From positions 868,001 through 932,000 of the forward strand of contig JADKAJ010000001.1 of the NCBI GenBank assembly GCA_016719165.1: 64,000 bases of DNA, read 5' to 3'. Source of the stretch: Chitinophagaceae bacterium (GTDB lineage: Bacteria > Bacteroidota > Bacteroidia > Chitinophagales > Chitinophagaceae). Numbering within the stretch: the first letter of the stretch is position 1; each line of letters opens with the position of its first letter. The translations under genes and the position numbers were made by a program. This document shows, piece after piece, positions 18,243-27,395 of this stretch. The notes beneath the pieces were generated by a model. That model saw nothing but the letters and a program-made list of their open reading frames with translations, did no database searches and was not told where the DNA came from.

Positions 18243-18950
18243 CTATGCCAGTTCGAGCTCTTCTTTGGGTAATGGTTTCATACAGAAGAACCAGTCTTTA
18301 CAATATACATTATCCTCTTTACCCGCCATCCGGTCTGCCGCCACACCACAACTATTGGCCGGTGGAACAATAACGTCTTCTCCGGGTTGCCAATCGGCTG
18401 GAATAGCCACGGCATGTTTATCTGCGGTTTGTAATCCAATAATTACCCGTTTCAACTCATTGAAGTTCCTGCCAAGAGACAGTGGATAATAGATCATTGC
18501 CCTGATTATACCTTTAGGGTCGATAAAGAAAACAGCTCTTACTGCTTTGGTTGAACTTTCATTTGGCTGGATCATGCCATATTTTTTAGCGACATCCATG
18601 GTAATATCTTCAATCAATGGAAATTTTATTTCCATGTTCTTCATATCCCTGAATTCGATTTTCTCCTTGATGGTGCGTAACCAGGCAATATGGCTGTATA
18701 GCCCGTCAACACTCAATCCTACCAATTGCGTATTTAACCGGGCAAATTCAGCTTCCCGTTTTGCGAAAGTCATGAACTCAGATGTACATACAGGGGTAAA
18801 ATCTGCTGGGTGACTGAAAAAGATTACCCATTTGCCTTTGTAGTCCTGTGGAAAATGTATTGTGCCCTGGGTAGTTACAGCCGTAAAGGAGGGAGCTGTA
18901 TCTCCGATCCTTGGCATACCACTGACATTATTTTCCAGAAAAGTTGTCAT
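18243..18950 (-). CDS. Prx6-type peroxiredoxin
   Basis: The 235-residue protein is a peroxiredoxin of the Prx6 (1-Cys-like) class: peroxidatic Cys55 in HPADFTPVCTSEF, a conserved Arg in KAVRAVFFIDPKGIIRA, and the long C-terminal dimerisation domain. It also carries Cys201, Cys217 and Cys223; the last two form a CKDWFFC pair like that used for resolution in archaeal Prx6 enzymes, so it may not work as a strict 1-Cys enzyme. It reduces H2O2 and alkyl hydroperoxides in the cytoplasm. ATG start, monocistronic. Confidence 0.94.
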   Translation of the reverse strand: MTTFLENNVSGMPRIGDTAPSFTAVTTQGTIHFPQDYKGKWVIFFSHPADFTPVCTSEFMTFAKREAEFARLNTQLVGLSVDGLYSHIAWLRTIKEKIEFRDMKNMEIKFPLIEDITMDVAKKYGMIQPNESSTKAVRAVFFIDPKGIIRAMIYYPLSLGRNFNELKRVIIGLQTADKHAVAIPADWQPGEDVIVPPANSCGVAADRMAGKEDNVYCKDWFFCMKPLPKEELELA

Positions 18951-19200
18951 ATGATTTGATTTTAACGTTAAAAATTCATTTTGGGCAATCTACTGTTAGT
19001 CTGTTGTAACTTCCAATGATAGCTGTCATTCAACCGGGTGATTTTGGTATAATCGGGGCTAGAAAATCCAATTATGCTAGGGGAATAAATGTTGCCTTCT
19101 CCCATTAATCTTCCTGAAAAATGAAAGAATGGAATACCTTTCAACTTTGCACATAGCCTCAGGGAGGATTGTTCATTTTTAAAAATCTAAATTGCTTCAC

Positions 19201-21687
19201 ATGAGTGGTACGGCTTATGAAAGCGGGTTAACTCCCGAACAGGTGGTGAACAGCAGGAGCACGCATGGCAGCAATACACTTGAAATACAGGAAGACCGTG
19301 TATTTGGCCAGGTTTTGAAAGAAGTAGTGCTGGAACCGATGTTTATTTTATTGCTGGTAGCCTGTATCATCTATTTTATTGCGGGGCAGTACCAGGAAGG
19401 GATTATAATGCTGGTATCGATTTTCATTGTGGCGGGTATCTCCCTTTTCCAGGAATACCGGAGCCGGAATGCAATACAAGCTTTAAAAAAATTATCAGCC
19501 ACAAAAGCAACTGTCATCCGAAATGCTATTGTTAATAAAGTTCCGGCTGAAGATATTGTAGTGGGTGATATCCTGCTGTTGGAGGAAGGGGAAGTGGTCG
19601 CAGCTGATGCCTTGATTGAAGTGGCCAATGATTTTACACTTAATGAGTCTTTACTTACCGGTGAATCTTTTGCAGTAACAAAAGTTGCAGATAATAATAA
19701 TAGCGTTTATAAGGGAACATTAGTGACCAGTGGAAGTGCGACAGTGAGGGTAACAGCGGTGGGTTTACAGACCATGTTTGGGAAGATTGGATTGTCTCTG
19801 AAAGAAATTACAGTTGTAAAAACACCATTACAACAGCAGATACGTTCATTTGTCCGGAAAATGGTCTGGGTCGGTGTAGTTGCTTTTCTGATTATTGTCG
19901 GGTTCAATTATTCACAATCCGGTAACCTGTTGCAATCGTTTTTGCAGGGATTAACATTGGCCATGAGTATTCTGCCTGAAGAGATACCTGTTGCTTTCAG
20001 CACTTTTCAGGCATTAGGTGCTTTTCGGTTATTACGTAACAATATTATTGTAAAGCAACCACAGTATGTGGAAACCCTGGGCTCTGCTACAGTAATCTGT
20101 ACGGATAAGACTGGTACTCTTACTCAAAATAAAATGAGTATTGAGTATGTCTATGATGCTGTTTCGGGAAAATCGGTTCATGTAGATCAAAAAGCCTCTA
20201 TTCCGTTTTTGCTAATGGAGTATGCAATGTGGAGCAGCGAAACCAATCCTTTCGACCCGATGGAAAAAGCTATCCATTCTTTATATGAAAAGAGTTGTGT
20301 CACTGACAAAAGGTCTTTGTTTAAACAGGTGCATGAGTACCCGGTAGGAGGCAAACCGCCCATGATGACTCATGTTTTTAAGAATGATACGGGTGAAACA
20401 ATCATAGCTGCTAAAGGAGCGCCGGAGGCTATCCTGAGACAAAGCAATTTGTCAAAAGATGAATCTGTTAAATATGAAAAGCAATCAGTAAACTATGCAA
20501 CACAGGGGTTTCGTGTGCTGGGTGTGGGAAAAGGAATTTGGAAAGAAACACACTGGCCTGTTTCGCAGGAAGAATTTAGCTTTGAATTTCTGGGATTGAT
20601 CGTATTTCAGGACCCACCCAAAGAAAATATAATTCAAACGATCAAAACGTTTAATGATGCCGGTATCTCGGTTAAAATGATAACTGGTGATTATGCAGAA
20701 ACGGCCCTGGCTATTGCTGGCCAGATCCATTTGGCACATAATAATGAAGTGCTAACGGGTAAAGATGTCTTGCATCTTTCGAAGGAAGTATTGCAACAAA
20801 GGGTGAAACAGGTGGATATTTATGCCAGGATGTTTCCTGAGGCAAAGCTGAAGGTAATTGAAGCATTAAAAGATGCTGGTGAAGTAGTAGCCATGACTGG
20901 TGATGGAGTAAATGACGGGCCTGCATTAAAAGCCGCACATATCGGTATAGCGATGGGGGAAAGGGGAAGCGAGGTAGCTAAGAATGCGGCTTCGTTAATT
21001 CTTACTGATGATGATCTGGCGCATATGACAGATGCAGTGGCGTTAGGAAGGAAAATCTATGATAATCTCAAAAAAGCCATTCAATATATAGTATCTATTC
21101 ATATACCTATTATTCTTATTGTTGCCCTTCCGCTGCTGCTTTGGAATTTCACTGATATCTTTTCACCGGTACATGTAATTTTCCTTGAGTTGATTATGGG
21201 GCCAACCTGTTCAATCATTTACGAGAATGAACCAATGGAGCCGGGCACAATGCTACGGCCGCCCAGGAAGATGGGGGCTACATTTTTATCTTTGAAGCAG
21301 CTGGCTGTCAGCATTATCCAGGGGTTGGTCATCACCTCCGGTTGTTTGGGTATTGGCCATTATTATTTACAGCAGGGGAGTAGTGACGACACTGTCCGCA
21401 CAGTGATCTTTATTACTTTATTATTCAGCAATATCTTTCTTACCCTGGTAAATCGTTCATTTTATTATTCCGTTTTTAAAACATTGACCTACAAAAACAG
21501 CTTGATCCCATTAATCATCCTAGTAACATTATTTTTTATTGTTGTGGTCTTATATGTTCCTTTCGTACGAGATTTATTCCGGTTGGATACATTGACGTTT
21601 CAATCCATTCTTGCCTGTATTGTGGTAGCCATTGCCAGTACTTTCTGGCTGGAGATATGGAAATACTTTGTACGACTACGAAAATAA
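19201..21687 (+). CDS. Cation-translocating P-type ATPase
   Basis: From ATG 19201 (an upstream TTG at 19192 is the alternative) the 828-residue protein has an N-terminal cation-ATPase domain, TGES actuator motif (LLTGESF), phosphorylation site Asp302 in CTDKTGTLTQNK, hinge GDGVNDGP and about eight to ten membrane helices. The TM4 ion-site motif is PEEIP rather than the PEGLP/PEALP of calcium pumps, and TM6 reads FLELIMGPTCSIIYENEP. This marks a separate bacterial branch whose transported ion is not established. No regulator is adjacent. It differs clearly from the second P-type ATPase at 33730. Confidence 0.93.
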   Translation: MSGTAYESGLTPEQVVNSRSTHGSNTLEIQEDRVFGQVLKEVVLEPMFILLLVACIIYFIAGQYQEGIIMLVSIFIVAGISLFQEYRSRNAIQALKKLSATKATVIRNAIVNKVPAEDIVVGDILLLEEGEVVAADALIEVANDFTLNESLLTGESFAVTKVADNNNSVYKGTLVTSGSATVRVTAVGLQTMFGKIGLSLKEITVVKTPLQQQIRSFVRKMVWVGVVAFLIIVGFNYSQSGNLLQSFLQGLTLAMSILPEEIPVAFSTFQALGAFRLLRNNIIVKQPQYVETLGSATVICTDKTGTLTQNKMSIEYVYDAVSGKSVHVDQKASIPFLLMEYAMWSSETNPFDPMEKAIHSLYEKSCVTDKRSLFKQVHEYPVGGKPPMMTHVFKNDTGETIIAAKGAPEAILRQSNLSKDESVKYEKQSVNYATQGFRVLGVGKGIWKETHWPVSQEEFSFEFLGLIVFQDPPKENIIQTIKTFNDAGISVKMITGDYAETALAIAGQIHLAHNNEVLTGKDVLHLSKEVLQQRVKQVDIYARMFPEAKLKVIEALKDAGEVVAMTGDGVNDGPALKAAHIGIAMGERGSEVAKNAASLILTDDDLAHMTDAVALGRKIYDNLKKAIQYIVSIHIPIILIVALPLLLWNFTDIFSPVHVIFLELIMGPTCSIIYENEPMEPGTMLRPPRKMGATFLSLKQLAVSIIQGLVITSGCLGIGHYYLQQGSSDDTVRTVIFITLLFSNIFLTLVNRSFYYSVFKTLTYKNSLIPLIILVTLFFIVVVLYVPFVRDLFRLDTLTFQSILACIVVAIASTFWLEIWKYFVRLRK

Positions 21688-21809
21688 TATTTAAAATTAA
21701 TAAAGTGCCAGGTGAGGTTTTGTTGCAGACAGGTAATACATCCGCTTATATCTTTTATTACGAGTCATAAATTGATCCTGCATCACTCCTTCGTATTTTA
21801 TGATTTTAC

Positions 21810-21839
21810 TTGTCATATTAACGCTATGCTTTAATTTCG
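21810..21839 (+). promoter_or_regulatory. Bacteroidota-type promoter candidate
   Basis: TTG (21810-21812) and TAATTTCG (21832-21839) are 19 bases apart, one mismatch from the TTG-N19-TAnnTTTG pattern. The ABC ATPase ATG begins 4 bases later, so transcription would begin at or just after the start codon. Confidence 0.4.
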
Positions 21840-21843
21840 AAGC

Positions 21844-22839
21844 ATGTCGTTGTTAATAGTGTCAGGTATCAGTAAAGCAGGGAAGGAAAATATTTTGGTA
21901 AGCAATATCAGCTTCACTCAACAACCCCTTCAGAATATCGCCATTGCCGGTGAAACAGGATCCGGGAAAACAACCCTGCTTAAAATGATAGCAGGATTGG
22001 TACAACCAACCAGCGGGGAAATAATTTTTGACAATAAGAAAGTTACGGGCCCTTATGATCAGCTAATACCAGGCCATCCCGGCATAGCTTATCTCAGCCA
22101 GTACTTTGAGTTGCGAAATAATTATTGGGTGCATGAAGTGCTTGAAATGGTAAATAAATTGTCAGATAGGGAAGCCAATACAATTTTCAGCGTTTGCCAG
22201 GTAAATCATTTATTGGGACGTAGAACGGATGAACTTTCCGGCGGGGAAAAGCAACGCATTGCATTAGCAAGGGTACTGATTTCTTCTCCTAAACTATTAT
22301 TGCTGGATGAACCATTTTCCAACCTGGATGCGATGCACAAAAGTACTATCAAAGCAGTCATCCATGAACTTGGGATAAAATTGAACATTAGCTGTATCCT
22401 TGTTTCTCATGAAGCTGCGGATACATTGTCCTGGGCTGATCTTATTCTGGTACTAAAAGATGGCCAGCTAATTCAGCAAGGTACTCCTGAACAGGTATAT
22501 AAGCAGCCAGTAAATGAATATTGTGCCGGGCTTTTCGGGGACTATAACCTGGTGGACAGTAAAACGGCTTCGGTTTTAGGGGCAAATTCAGAGATGATTG
22601 AAATGAATCAACCTTTACTCATTCGTCCGGAATTTATCCATATTACTGCTGCCCCCAGTTCTGAATCAAATGGTATAGTTCAAAAAAGAATGTTTTGGGG
22701 CAGCTGTTATACAATTGATGTACTTGTTGGACAGCAAATGATAAGAGTAAAGTCCTTGAGAGACAAATTTTCTGAAGGAGATAGCGTTTATCTCTCAGTC
22801 CGGAATGCTGATTGTTGGTTTATACCAGCTACGAAGTAA
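21844..22839 (+). CDS. ABC transporter ATP-binding protein with TOBE-like C-terminus
   Basis: The 331-residue protein has Walker A GETGSGKTT (36-44), Q-loop Gln86, signature LSGGEKQR (131-138), Walker B LLLLDEP (151-157) and switch His in LVSHEA. Residues about 235-330 form a TOBE-like domain (LLIRPEFIHIT, then SCYTIDVLVGQ), as in PotA/CysA/ModC-type importer ATPases. No permease or binding protein is encoded nearby, so it is an orphan subunit here and its substrate is unknown. A leaderless-type promoter candidate lies immediately upstream. Confidence 0.92.
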   Translation: MSLLIVSGISKAGKENILVSNISFTQQPLQNIAIAGETGSGKTTLLKMIAGLVQPTSGEIIFDNKKVTGPYDQLIPGHPGIAYLSQYFELRNNYWVHEVLEMVNKLSDREANTIFSVCQVNHLLGRRTDELSGGEKQRIALARVLISSPKLLLLDEPFSNLDAMHKSTIKAVIHELGIKLNISCILVSHEAADTLSWADLILVLKDGQLIQQGTPEQVYKQPVNEYCAGLFGDYNLVDSKTASVLGANSEMIEMNQPLLIRPEFIHITAAPSSESNGIVQKRMFWGSCYTIDVLVGQQMIRVKSLRDKFSEGDSVYLSVRNADCWFIPATK

Positions 22840-22887
22840 CAAGCTGATGATATATAGGGCTGTATGACAGGTTGTGCCAGTAAAAAA

Positions 22888-23334
22888 TTACTTTAGCAAT
22901 TTTACATTTACCGCATTGGCGCCTTTTGGCCCCATTTGAATTTCAAATGATACTTTATTATGTTCCTTGATTTCTTCTTCTAATGAATTGATGTGTACAA
23001 AAACACTTTCACCGGTTACATCATCCTTAATGAATCCATATCCTTTCGCATCATTGAAGAAAGTAACGGTTCCTTTCCGGATCAGGTCTTCGGGATTAAC
23101 GGGTTCCTGTTTGCGAACACCAATTTCGATGTCTTCTACGTTGATCACCACTTTTTTTCGGGGATCTGGTGGTTTGGATGACAAATTACCGTTTTCATCC
23201 AGGTAAGCAAGCATATCATCAAGACCCATACCAGGCTTGGCATTATCTTTTCTTTCCTGCTTTCTTTCCGCTTTTTCTTTTTTGTTTTGTTGTTTTTTCT
23301 TTTCTCTTTCCTTTTTATTCCAGGTTTCTGCCAT
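22888..23334 (-). CDS. Cold-shock domain protein with charged N-terminal extension
   Basis: This 148-residue protein has a cold-shock domain at about 86-148 with RNP1 (KGYGFIKD) and RNP2 (VFVHI). Before it lies a Lys/Glu-rich N-terminal tract (KKEREKKKQQNKKEKAERKQ, residues 6-25) and a linker. Cold-shock domains bind single-stranded nucleic acid; the extension is probably a disordered RNA-binding or helicase-partner region. This arrangement is frequent in Bacteroidota. The gene stands alone. Confidence 0.9.
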   Translation of the reverse strand: MAETWNKKEREKKKQQNKKEKAERKQERKDNAKPGMGLDDMLAYLDENGNLSSKPPDPRKKVVINVEDIEIGVRKQEPVNPEDLIRKGTVTFFNDAKGYGFIKDDVTGESVFVHINSLEEEIKEHNKVSFEIQMGPKGANAVNVKLLK

Positions 23335-23626
23335 AATGCTTTTCTATTTTATTTTTAAAAGTTCTTTTTAAGATGGGGTAGAATTGCAGGAAATACGCTG
23401 TTGAAAAAATGTCAGATTCACTGCAGATTCAGATGAAGATACGCTATTTTTCTTACTCAGCTCCTTAAGCCCTTATTTCTGCACATTTCCATTATTGAAA
23501 ACTGTAATACAAATACCGTTTATCTGAAGGTTGAATTGATATTCCCGGGCATTAAAGATTTATTTTTTTTACAAATCAATATTATTTCTATGTAGGTTTA
23601 CAACATTATTAATTCAAATTCTTTTT

Positions 23627-23989
23627 ATGAAATCAGCATTTGCTATATTGTTTTTTAGCTTTATTTTTTTGAAATCGTCAGGGCAAAACAGGGACTTAAA
23701 AACAGCTCTTCCAGACAATACTAAGAAAATACAGGTGGTGGATGCAGCCTGTGGACAATGCCAGTTAGGGCTGAAGGCAAATGGTTGCGACCTGGCTGTG
23801 CGCATTAAAGGGAAATCATATTTTGTTGACGGAACATCTATCAATGATCATGGGGATGCTCATGCAGAAGATGGGTTCTGTAATTCAATCCGAAAAGCTG
23901 AGATTCAGGGTGAAATTTCGAATAACCGTTTTAAGGTCACTTATTTCAGGCTGCTCAAAAAACCTGAAAATAAGGGCCCCAAAAAATAA
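23627..23989 (+). CDS. DUF6370 family secreted protein
   Basis: The 120-residue protein has a signal peptide ending SSGQ and a Cys-containing core: VVDAACGQCQLGLKANGCDLAVRIKGKSYFVDG, continued by NDHGDAHAEDGFCNSIRKAEIQGE. This is the DUF6370 pattern. The CxxC pair, two further Cys and several His and Asp suggest metal or redox binding, but no function is established. It converges on the caspase-like gene with a 12-base gap. (The first quoted block spans residues about 36-68.). Confidence 0.85.
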   Translation: MKSAFAILFFSFIFLKSSGQNRDLKTALPDNTKKIQVVDAACGQCQLGLKANGCDLAVRIKGKSYFVDGTSINDHGDAHAEDGFCNSIRKAEIQGEISNNRFKVTYFRLLKKPENKGPKK

Positions 23990-24001
23990 TACCATCCAAT
24001 T

Positions 24002-25324
24002 TTACTGGATCTTGTAAACCGGATGCTGCACACATTTTGCTTTTGGTGCATCAGGTGTTAAACACCAGGTGCGGTTGGCTTTGGTTATGGTTTGCTTTTT
24101 TGCTTCTTCAATGATTTTGGCCCAGGTAATATCTGATTGCTGGTAAAAAGGACTCAGGTAATTTTCAAGGGAAGCCCTCAGGTGATAGGTAAAAAAACCA
24201 CCATAATCATTATTCCCGGCTGACATTTCTCCTTTTGCTGCTGCTGTCATTAGGATGGAAACAGGTTTTGGAGGTAAAAAAAGTGCTTTGCAGGTTTCTA
24301 AGCTCCATCCCAGGGAAGAACTTTTTGTAACGGCATGTTCACCGCTTATTGTATTAATAGCACCTACTTCGGTATTACAGCAATCACTTATCACCAGGTT
24401 TAACAGGGCTCCTTTTCTTTTTATGTTATTGAATATTTCCTCCATATTCAGAGAGTTGCCTTCCAGGCTTTGGTAAGCCTTTGATCTCAGTTCAAGGTGG
24501 GGGAACTGGTAATTATCTGTTTTGCTGAATCCATGTCCTGTGTAATAAAAAACAACAATATCTTTTGGGTTTGGTTTAATTGATGTTATTGCAGCTTCCA
24601 CATTTGCTTTACTATATTCTTTTCCATATACAATTTTGGTACTAAGCTGTATACCCAGGTATTCTGCCAGGTCTGTAAAGGTTTTTTCCATCCTGTCTTT
24701 ATCTTTCAAACAGGTACTGCCGATTTTTTCATCTTCCGTATTTGCCACTATCAGCAGATGCATCCTGGTTTTCTTTTCTTCAGTTGTAAGTACTCTGGTA
24801 ACTGCTGTAAAGAGGTTTTGATAAAAGTCATCATCCTTATTGAAAAAATGGAGTACAAAATCTTCAGTCAGTTCTTCTTCGGTAATCAGGTTTGCAGTAA
24901 AATCACCAAAAATCAATGTGCTATCAGTACCCTCAATGGACAGTGAGGTGACAGTCGCTGGTTCAAAATAACCAGTTTCTACATCCTTGTCAAACCAGAA
25001 TGAAAGGGGAGGGTAGTCACTTTCTGAATTTCCCCTGATAACTTTTGTATCAAAGCCTTCTATAACAAGAATGTTACTGTCAATATTGCCCAAAGAATCA
25101 ATGTAGTATAACTCTTCGAATTCCATTTCAACTACTACGTCCTTTGCAAAAGGGTCAGTAGCCCTTATAAAACCGGTACCATCTTCGTACCTGACTAAAA
25201 ATGCTTCATTCACTCCCTGGGTGCTGTCACCAAAGGAAAAGCGGATATGATAAACTGTCTGGGAAAAGGAATTACTGCAAAATCCGGTAAGAAACAGCAG
25301 GCATACAAAAGCTGCTTTTATCAT
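24002..25324 (-). CDS. Secreted caspase family (C14-like) peptidase
   Basis: The 440-residue protein carries a signal peptide (CSNSFSQ) and an N-terminal region of about 170 residues without a recognised domain, then a caspase-like domain. The catalytic dyad is clear: His264 in FYYTGHGFS and Cys316 in LVISDCCNTE. Residue Asp314 and the C-terminal GGFFTYHLRASLENYL block also match C14-type proteins. It should act in the periplasm or at the surface. It is divergently arranged with a TPR/membrane protein gene 231 bases away. Substrate and trigger are unknown. Confidence 0.9.
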   Translation of the reverse strand: MIKAAFVCLLFLTGFCSNSFSQTVYHIRFSFGDSTQGVNEAFLVRYEDGTGFIRATDPFAKDVVVEMEFEELYYIDSLGNIDSNILVIEGFDTKVIRGNSESDYPPLSFWFDKDVETGYFEPATVTSLSIEGTDSTLIFGDFTANLITEEELTEDFVLHFFNKDDDFYQNLFTAVTRVLTTEEKKTRMHLLIVANTEDEKIGSTCLKDKDRMEKTFTDLAEYLGIQLSTKIVYGKEYSKANVEAAITSIKPNPKDIVVFYYTGHGFSKTDNYQFPHLELRSKAYQSLEGNSLNMEEIFNNIKRKGALLNLVISDCCNTEVGAINTISGEHAVTKSSSLGWSLETCKALFLPPKPVSILMTAAAKGEMSAGNNDYGGFFTYHLRASLENYLSPFYQQSDITWAKIIEEAKKQTITKANRTWCLTPDAPKAKCVQHPVYKIQ

Positions 25325-25555
25325 AACTAATTAGTTTTGGTAAAGACTTCTAATTTATGAATTTAAGTTATTATTTATTATTGTCAATTTTTCTTCCTTA
25401 TTTGGTTGAAATATGGGTGACAGTAAAAGAGACTCTTATTTTAAATGAGTGGCAAAATTATGTTTGTGATCGAGATTTTTTAACTTCTGGCTTCAGGAGG
25501 GGTTTAGTTGCCCCGGACTGAATTTCTTTTAATTATTTAAGCATAATTTTCAGGT

Positions 25556-26932
25556 ATGAAAAAATATTCACTGCTGCTTATTACCGTTAGCAGTTTTTTT
25601 ATTCTGGGCGCACAAAAACAAAAAGTGGATAGCCTTAGTTCTTTGCTGGCAAAGGAAAAGACAGATACTATGCAGGTCACATTGATGTGGAAGCTTGCCA
25701 GTGCCTTTAATTTTTTTAATCCTGATACGGCTTTGATAGTTGCTCAAAAAGCCCTTTATAAAGCAAGGGAGATAAAATATACAGAAGGAGAATCAAGGGC
25801 ATTAGGTGTTGTGGCTAACACCTTTATAAAGATTGGGAACTACCCAAGAGCCCTGGAATATCATCTGCAGAAATTAAAGCTGGAAGAAAACAGGAATAAC
25901 CCCCGAAATATGGCCAGTGTACTTTTGAACATTGGTGTGGTGCATATTTTCCAGGAAGATTACCGACAGGCACTTTTTTATTATTCCAAAGCTGATTCTA
26001 TTATTAAGAACAGGGATGTTGAAGATCTTAAATATTACAGCCTGCTAAATCTTGGTGATGTATATGATCGTCTGAATATTAACGATTCTGCTTTTGTCTA
26101 TTTCAATGAGTCCCTGGAACTGGCAAAGCAACTGGAGGATGGCGATTTTATTGGTAGTTCAATGGTTGGCCTGGGACATATTTACCAGAAACAGGATCTA
26201 TTTAATTTGGCAAAGCTCAATTATAAAAATGCAATACCCTACCTGGAAACAGCTAACGATGATGACCTGATATGTGAGGCAACTTTGGGTTTAGCAAAAT
26301 TGTACAAAAAAATGGGTATTAATGATTCAGCGGAGCTTTATGCCCGTCATTCATTAACGATAGCTGAAAAAGATGGTTTTCAGTCAAGGCACCTGGATGC
26401 AGCTGCTTTTTTGACTGAACATTATAAAGATGTCCGGAATGTAGACAGTGCCTTTGCTTATATGGAGCAATCCCGGGTATTGCAGGACTCTATCAATAGC
26501 AGAGATAAGATCCGTGAATGGCAGATAATTTCCAGCAATGAACAATTAAGACAGTTGGAACTGGCAGAAAGCAGGCGAAAAGCTTCCAAGGAAAGATCGC
26601 AGCAATTACAATTACTGTTGATTGGTATTTTCATTCCAACCTTTATCTTTTTTGTGTTATTACTCAGCAGAAGAAAGATTCATGTCCGGCTGATCAGGTT
26701 CCTGGGAGTCATTTCGCTGTTGATATTATTTGAATATTTAACCCTGCTGCTGCATCCTTATGTTGCGGAAATTACTCATCATACGCCTGTGTATGAATTG
26801 ATCATTTTTGTATGTATCGCGGCATTATTGATTCCAACCCATCATCGTATTGAACATTGGTTGATTGAAAAATTAACCCGCAGGAGGCACCATATAGAAG
26901 CTTTACATAAAGCGCATCCAAAAGAAAAATAA
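25556..26932 (+). CDS. TPR-repeat protein with C-terminal membrane domain
   Basis: The 458-residue protein has a signal peptide, then roughly seven tetratricopeptide repeats (residues about 40-320), a short coiled coil (about 320-350), and three hydrophobic segments (about 352-371, 378-399, 409-430) with a basic tail. The layout matches Bacteroidota TPR sensor kinases up to the membrane, but no kinase, LytTR or other output domain follows. It is likely a membrane-bound scaffold or sensor with periplasmic TPRs. It is divergent from the caspase-like gene and ends at a strong terminator. Confidence 0.85.
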   Translation: MKKYSLLLITVSSFFILGAQKQKVDSLSSLLAKEKTDTMQVTLMWKLASAFNFFNPDTALIVAQKALYKAREIKYTEGESRALGVVANTFIKIGNYPRALEYHLQKLKLEENRNNPRNMASVLLNIGVVHIFQEDYRQALFYYSKADSIIKNRDVEDLKYYSLLNLGDVYDRLNINDSAFVYFNESLELAKQLEDGDFIGSSMVGLGHIYQKQDLFNLAKLNYKNAIPYLETANDDDLICEATLGLAKLYKKMGINDSAELYARHSLTIAEKDGFQSRHLDAAAFLTEHYKDVRNVDSAFAYMEQSRVLQDSINSRDKIREWQIISSNEQLRQLELAESRRKASKERSQQLQLLLIGIFIPTFIFFVLLLSRRKIHVRLIRFLGVISLLILFEYLTLLLHPYVAEITHHTPVYELIIFVCIAALLIPTHHRIEHWLIEKLTRRRHHIEALHKAHPKEK

Positions 26933-26936
26933 TAAA

Positions 26937-26968
26937 AAAACCTTCCTGTTGTACACAGGAAGGTTTTT
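26937..26968. terminator. Bidirectional rho-independent terminator
   Basis: CCTTCCTG (26941-26948) pairs with CAGGAAGG (26956-26963) across a 7-base loop, with A residues before and T residues after. It serves the TPR gene (plus) and the small lipoprotein gene (minus). Confidence 0.85.
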
Positions 26969-26987
26969 ATTTATAAAAGCATTCAGT

Positions 26988-27203
26988 TTAATCAGGAGTT
27001 TTTACTGGTCTGGTCGATGCAGAATCCATGCCGCTTGTATCAATAGTCGGGGGTGCTGGTGGAGCTACTTCAGTTTTTGTAGCTGAGTCAGCACCGGTAT
27101 CTTTTTTTTCACCTTCATTATTACATCCGGTAATTACAAATGACGCCAGCATAAGGCAGCCGAGCAACTTAGCCAGGCCAGGTAATGATTTTTTCTTAAG
27201 CAT
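26988..27203 (-). CDS. Small lipoprotein
   Basis: The 71-residue precursor has a basic N-terminus, a hydrophobic stretch and a lipobox VITGC. The mature part is short, acidic and rich in Thr, Ser, Asp and Pro, with no fold expected. It is most likely a disordered lipoprotein. Function unknown; it shares a terminator with the convergent TPR gene. Confidence 0.75.
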   Translation of the reverse strand: MLKKKSLPGLAKLLGCLMLASFVITGCNNEGEKKDTGADSATKTEVAPPAPPTIDTSGMDSASTRPVKTPD

Positions 27204-27395
27204 ATTAATTAGGTTTTAGGATGAAAATATACAATTAAAAATTCAAATATGATTTTGGACGATTGAATTATTTTTAGTGGTTCTAACCCCGAACTACCCA
27301 AAAGAGGGTAACCGGGACTGAAAAAATAGCTTTGCAGGAATTCAAATACCTTTATCAATAAAGCTGTATTATTTTAGAAATCGAAAAATGCCTGT

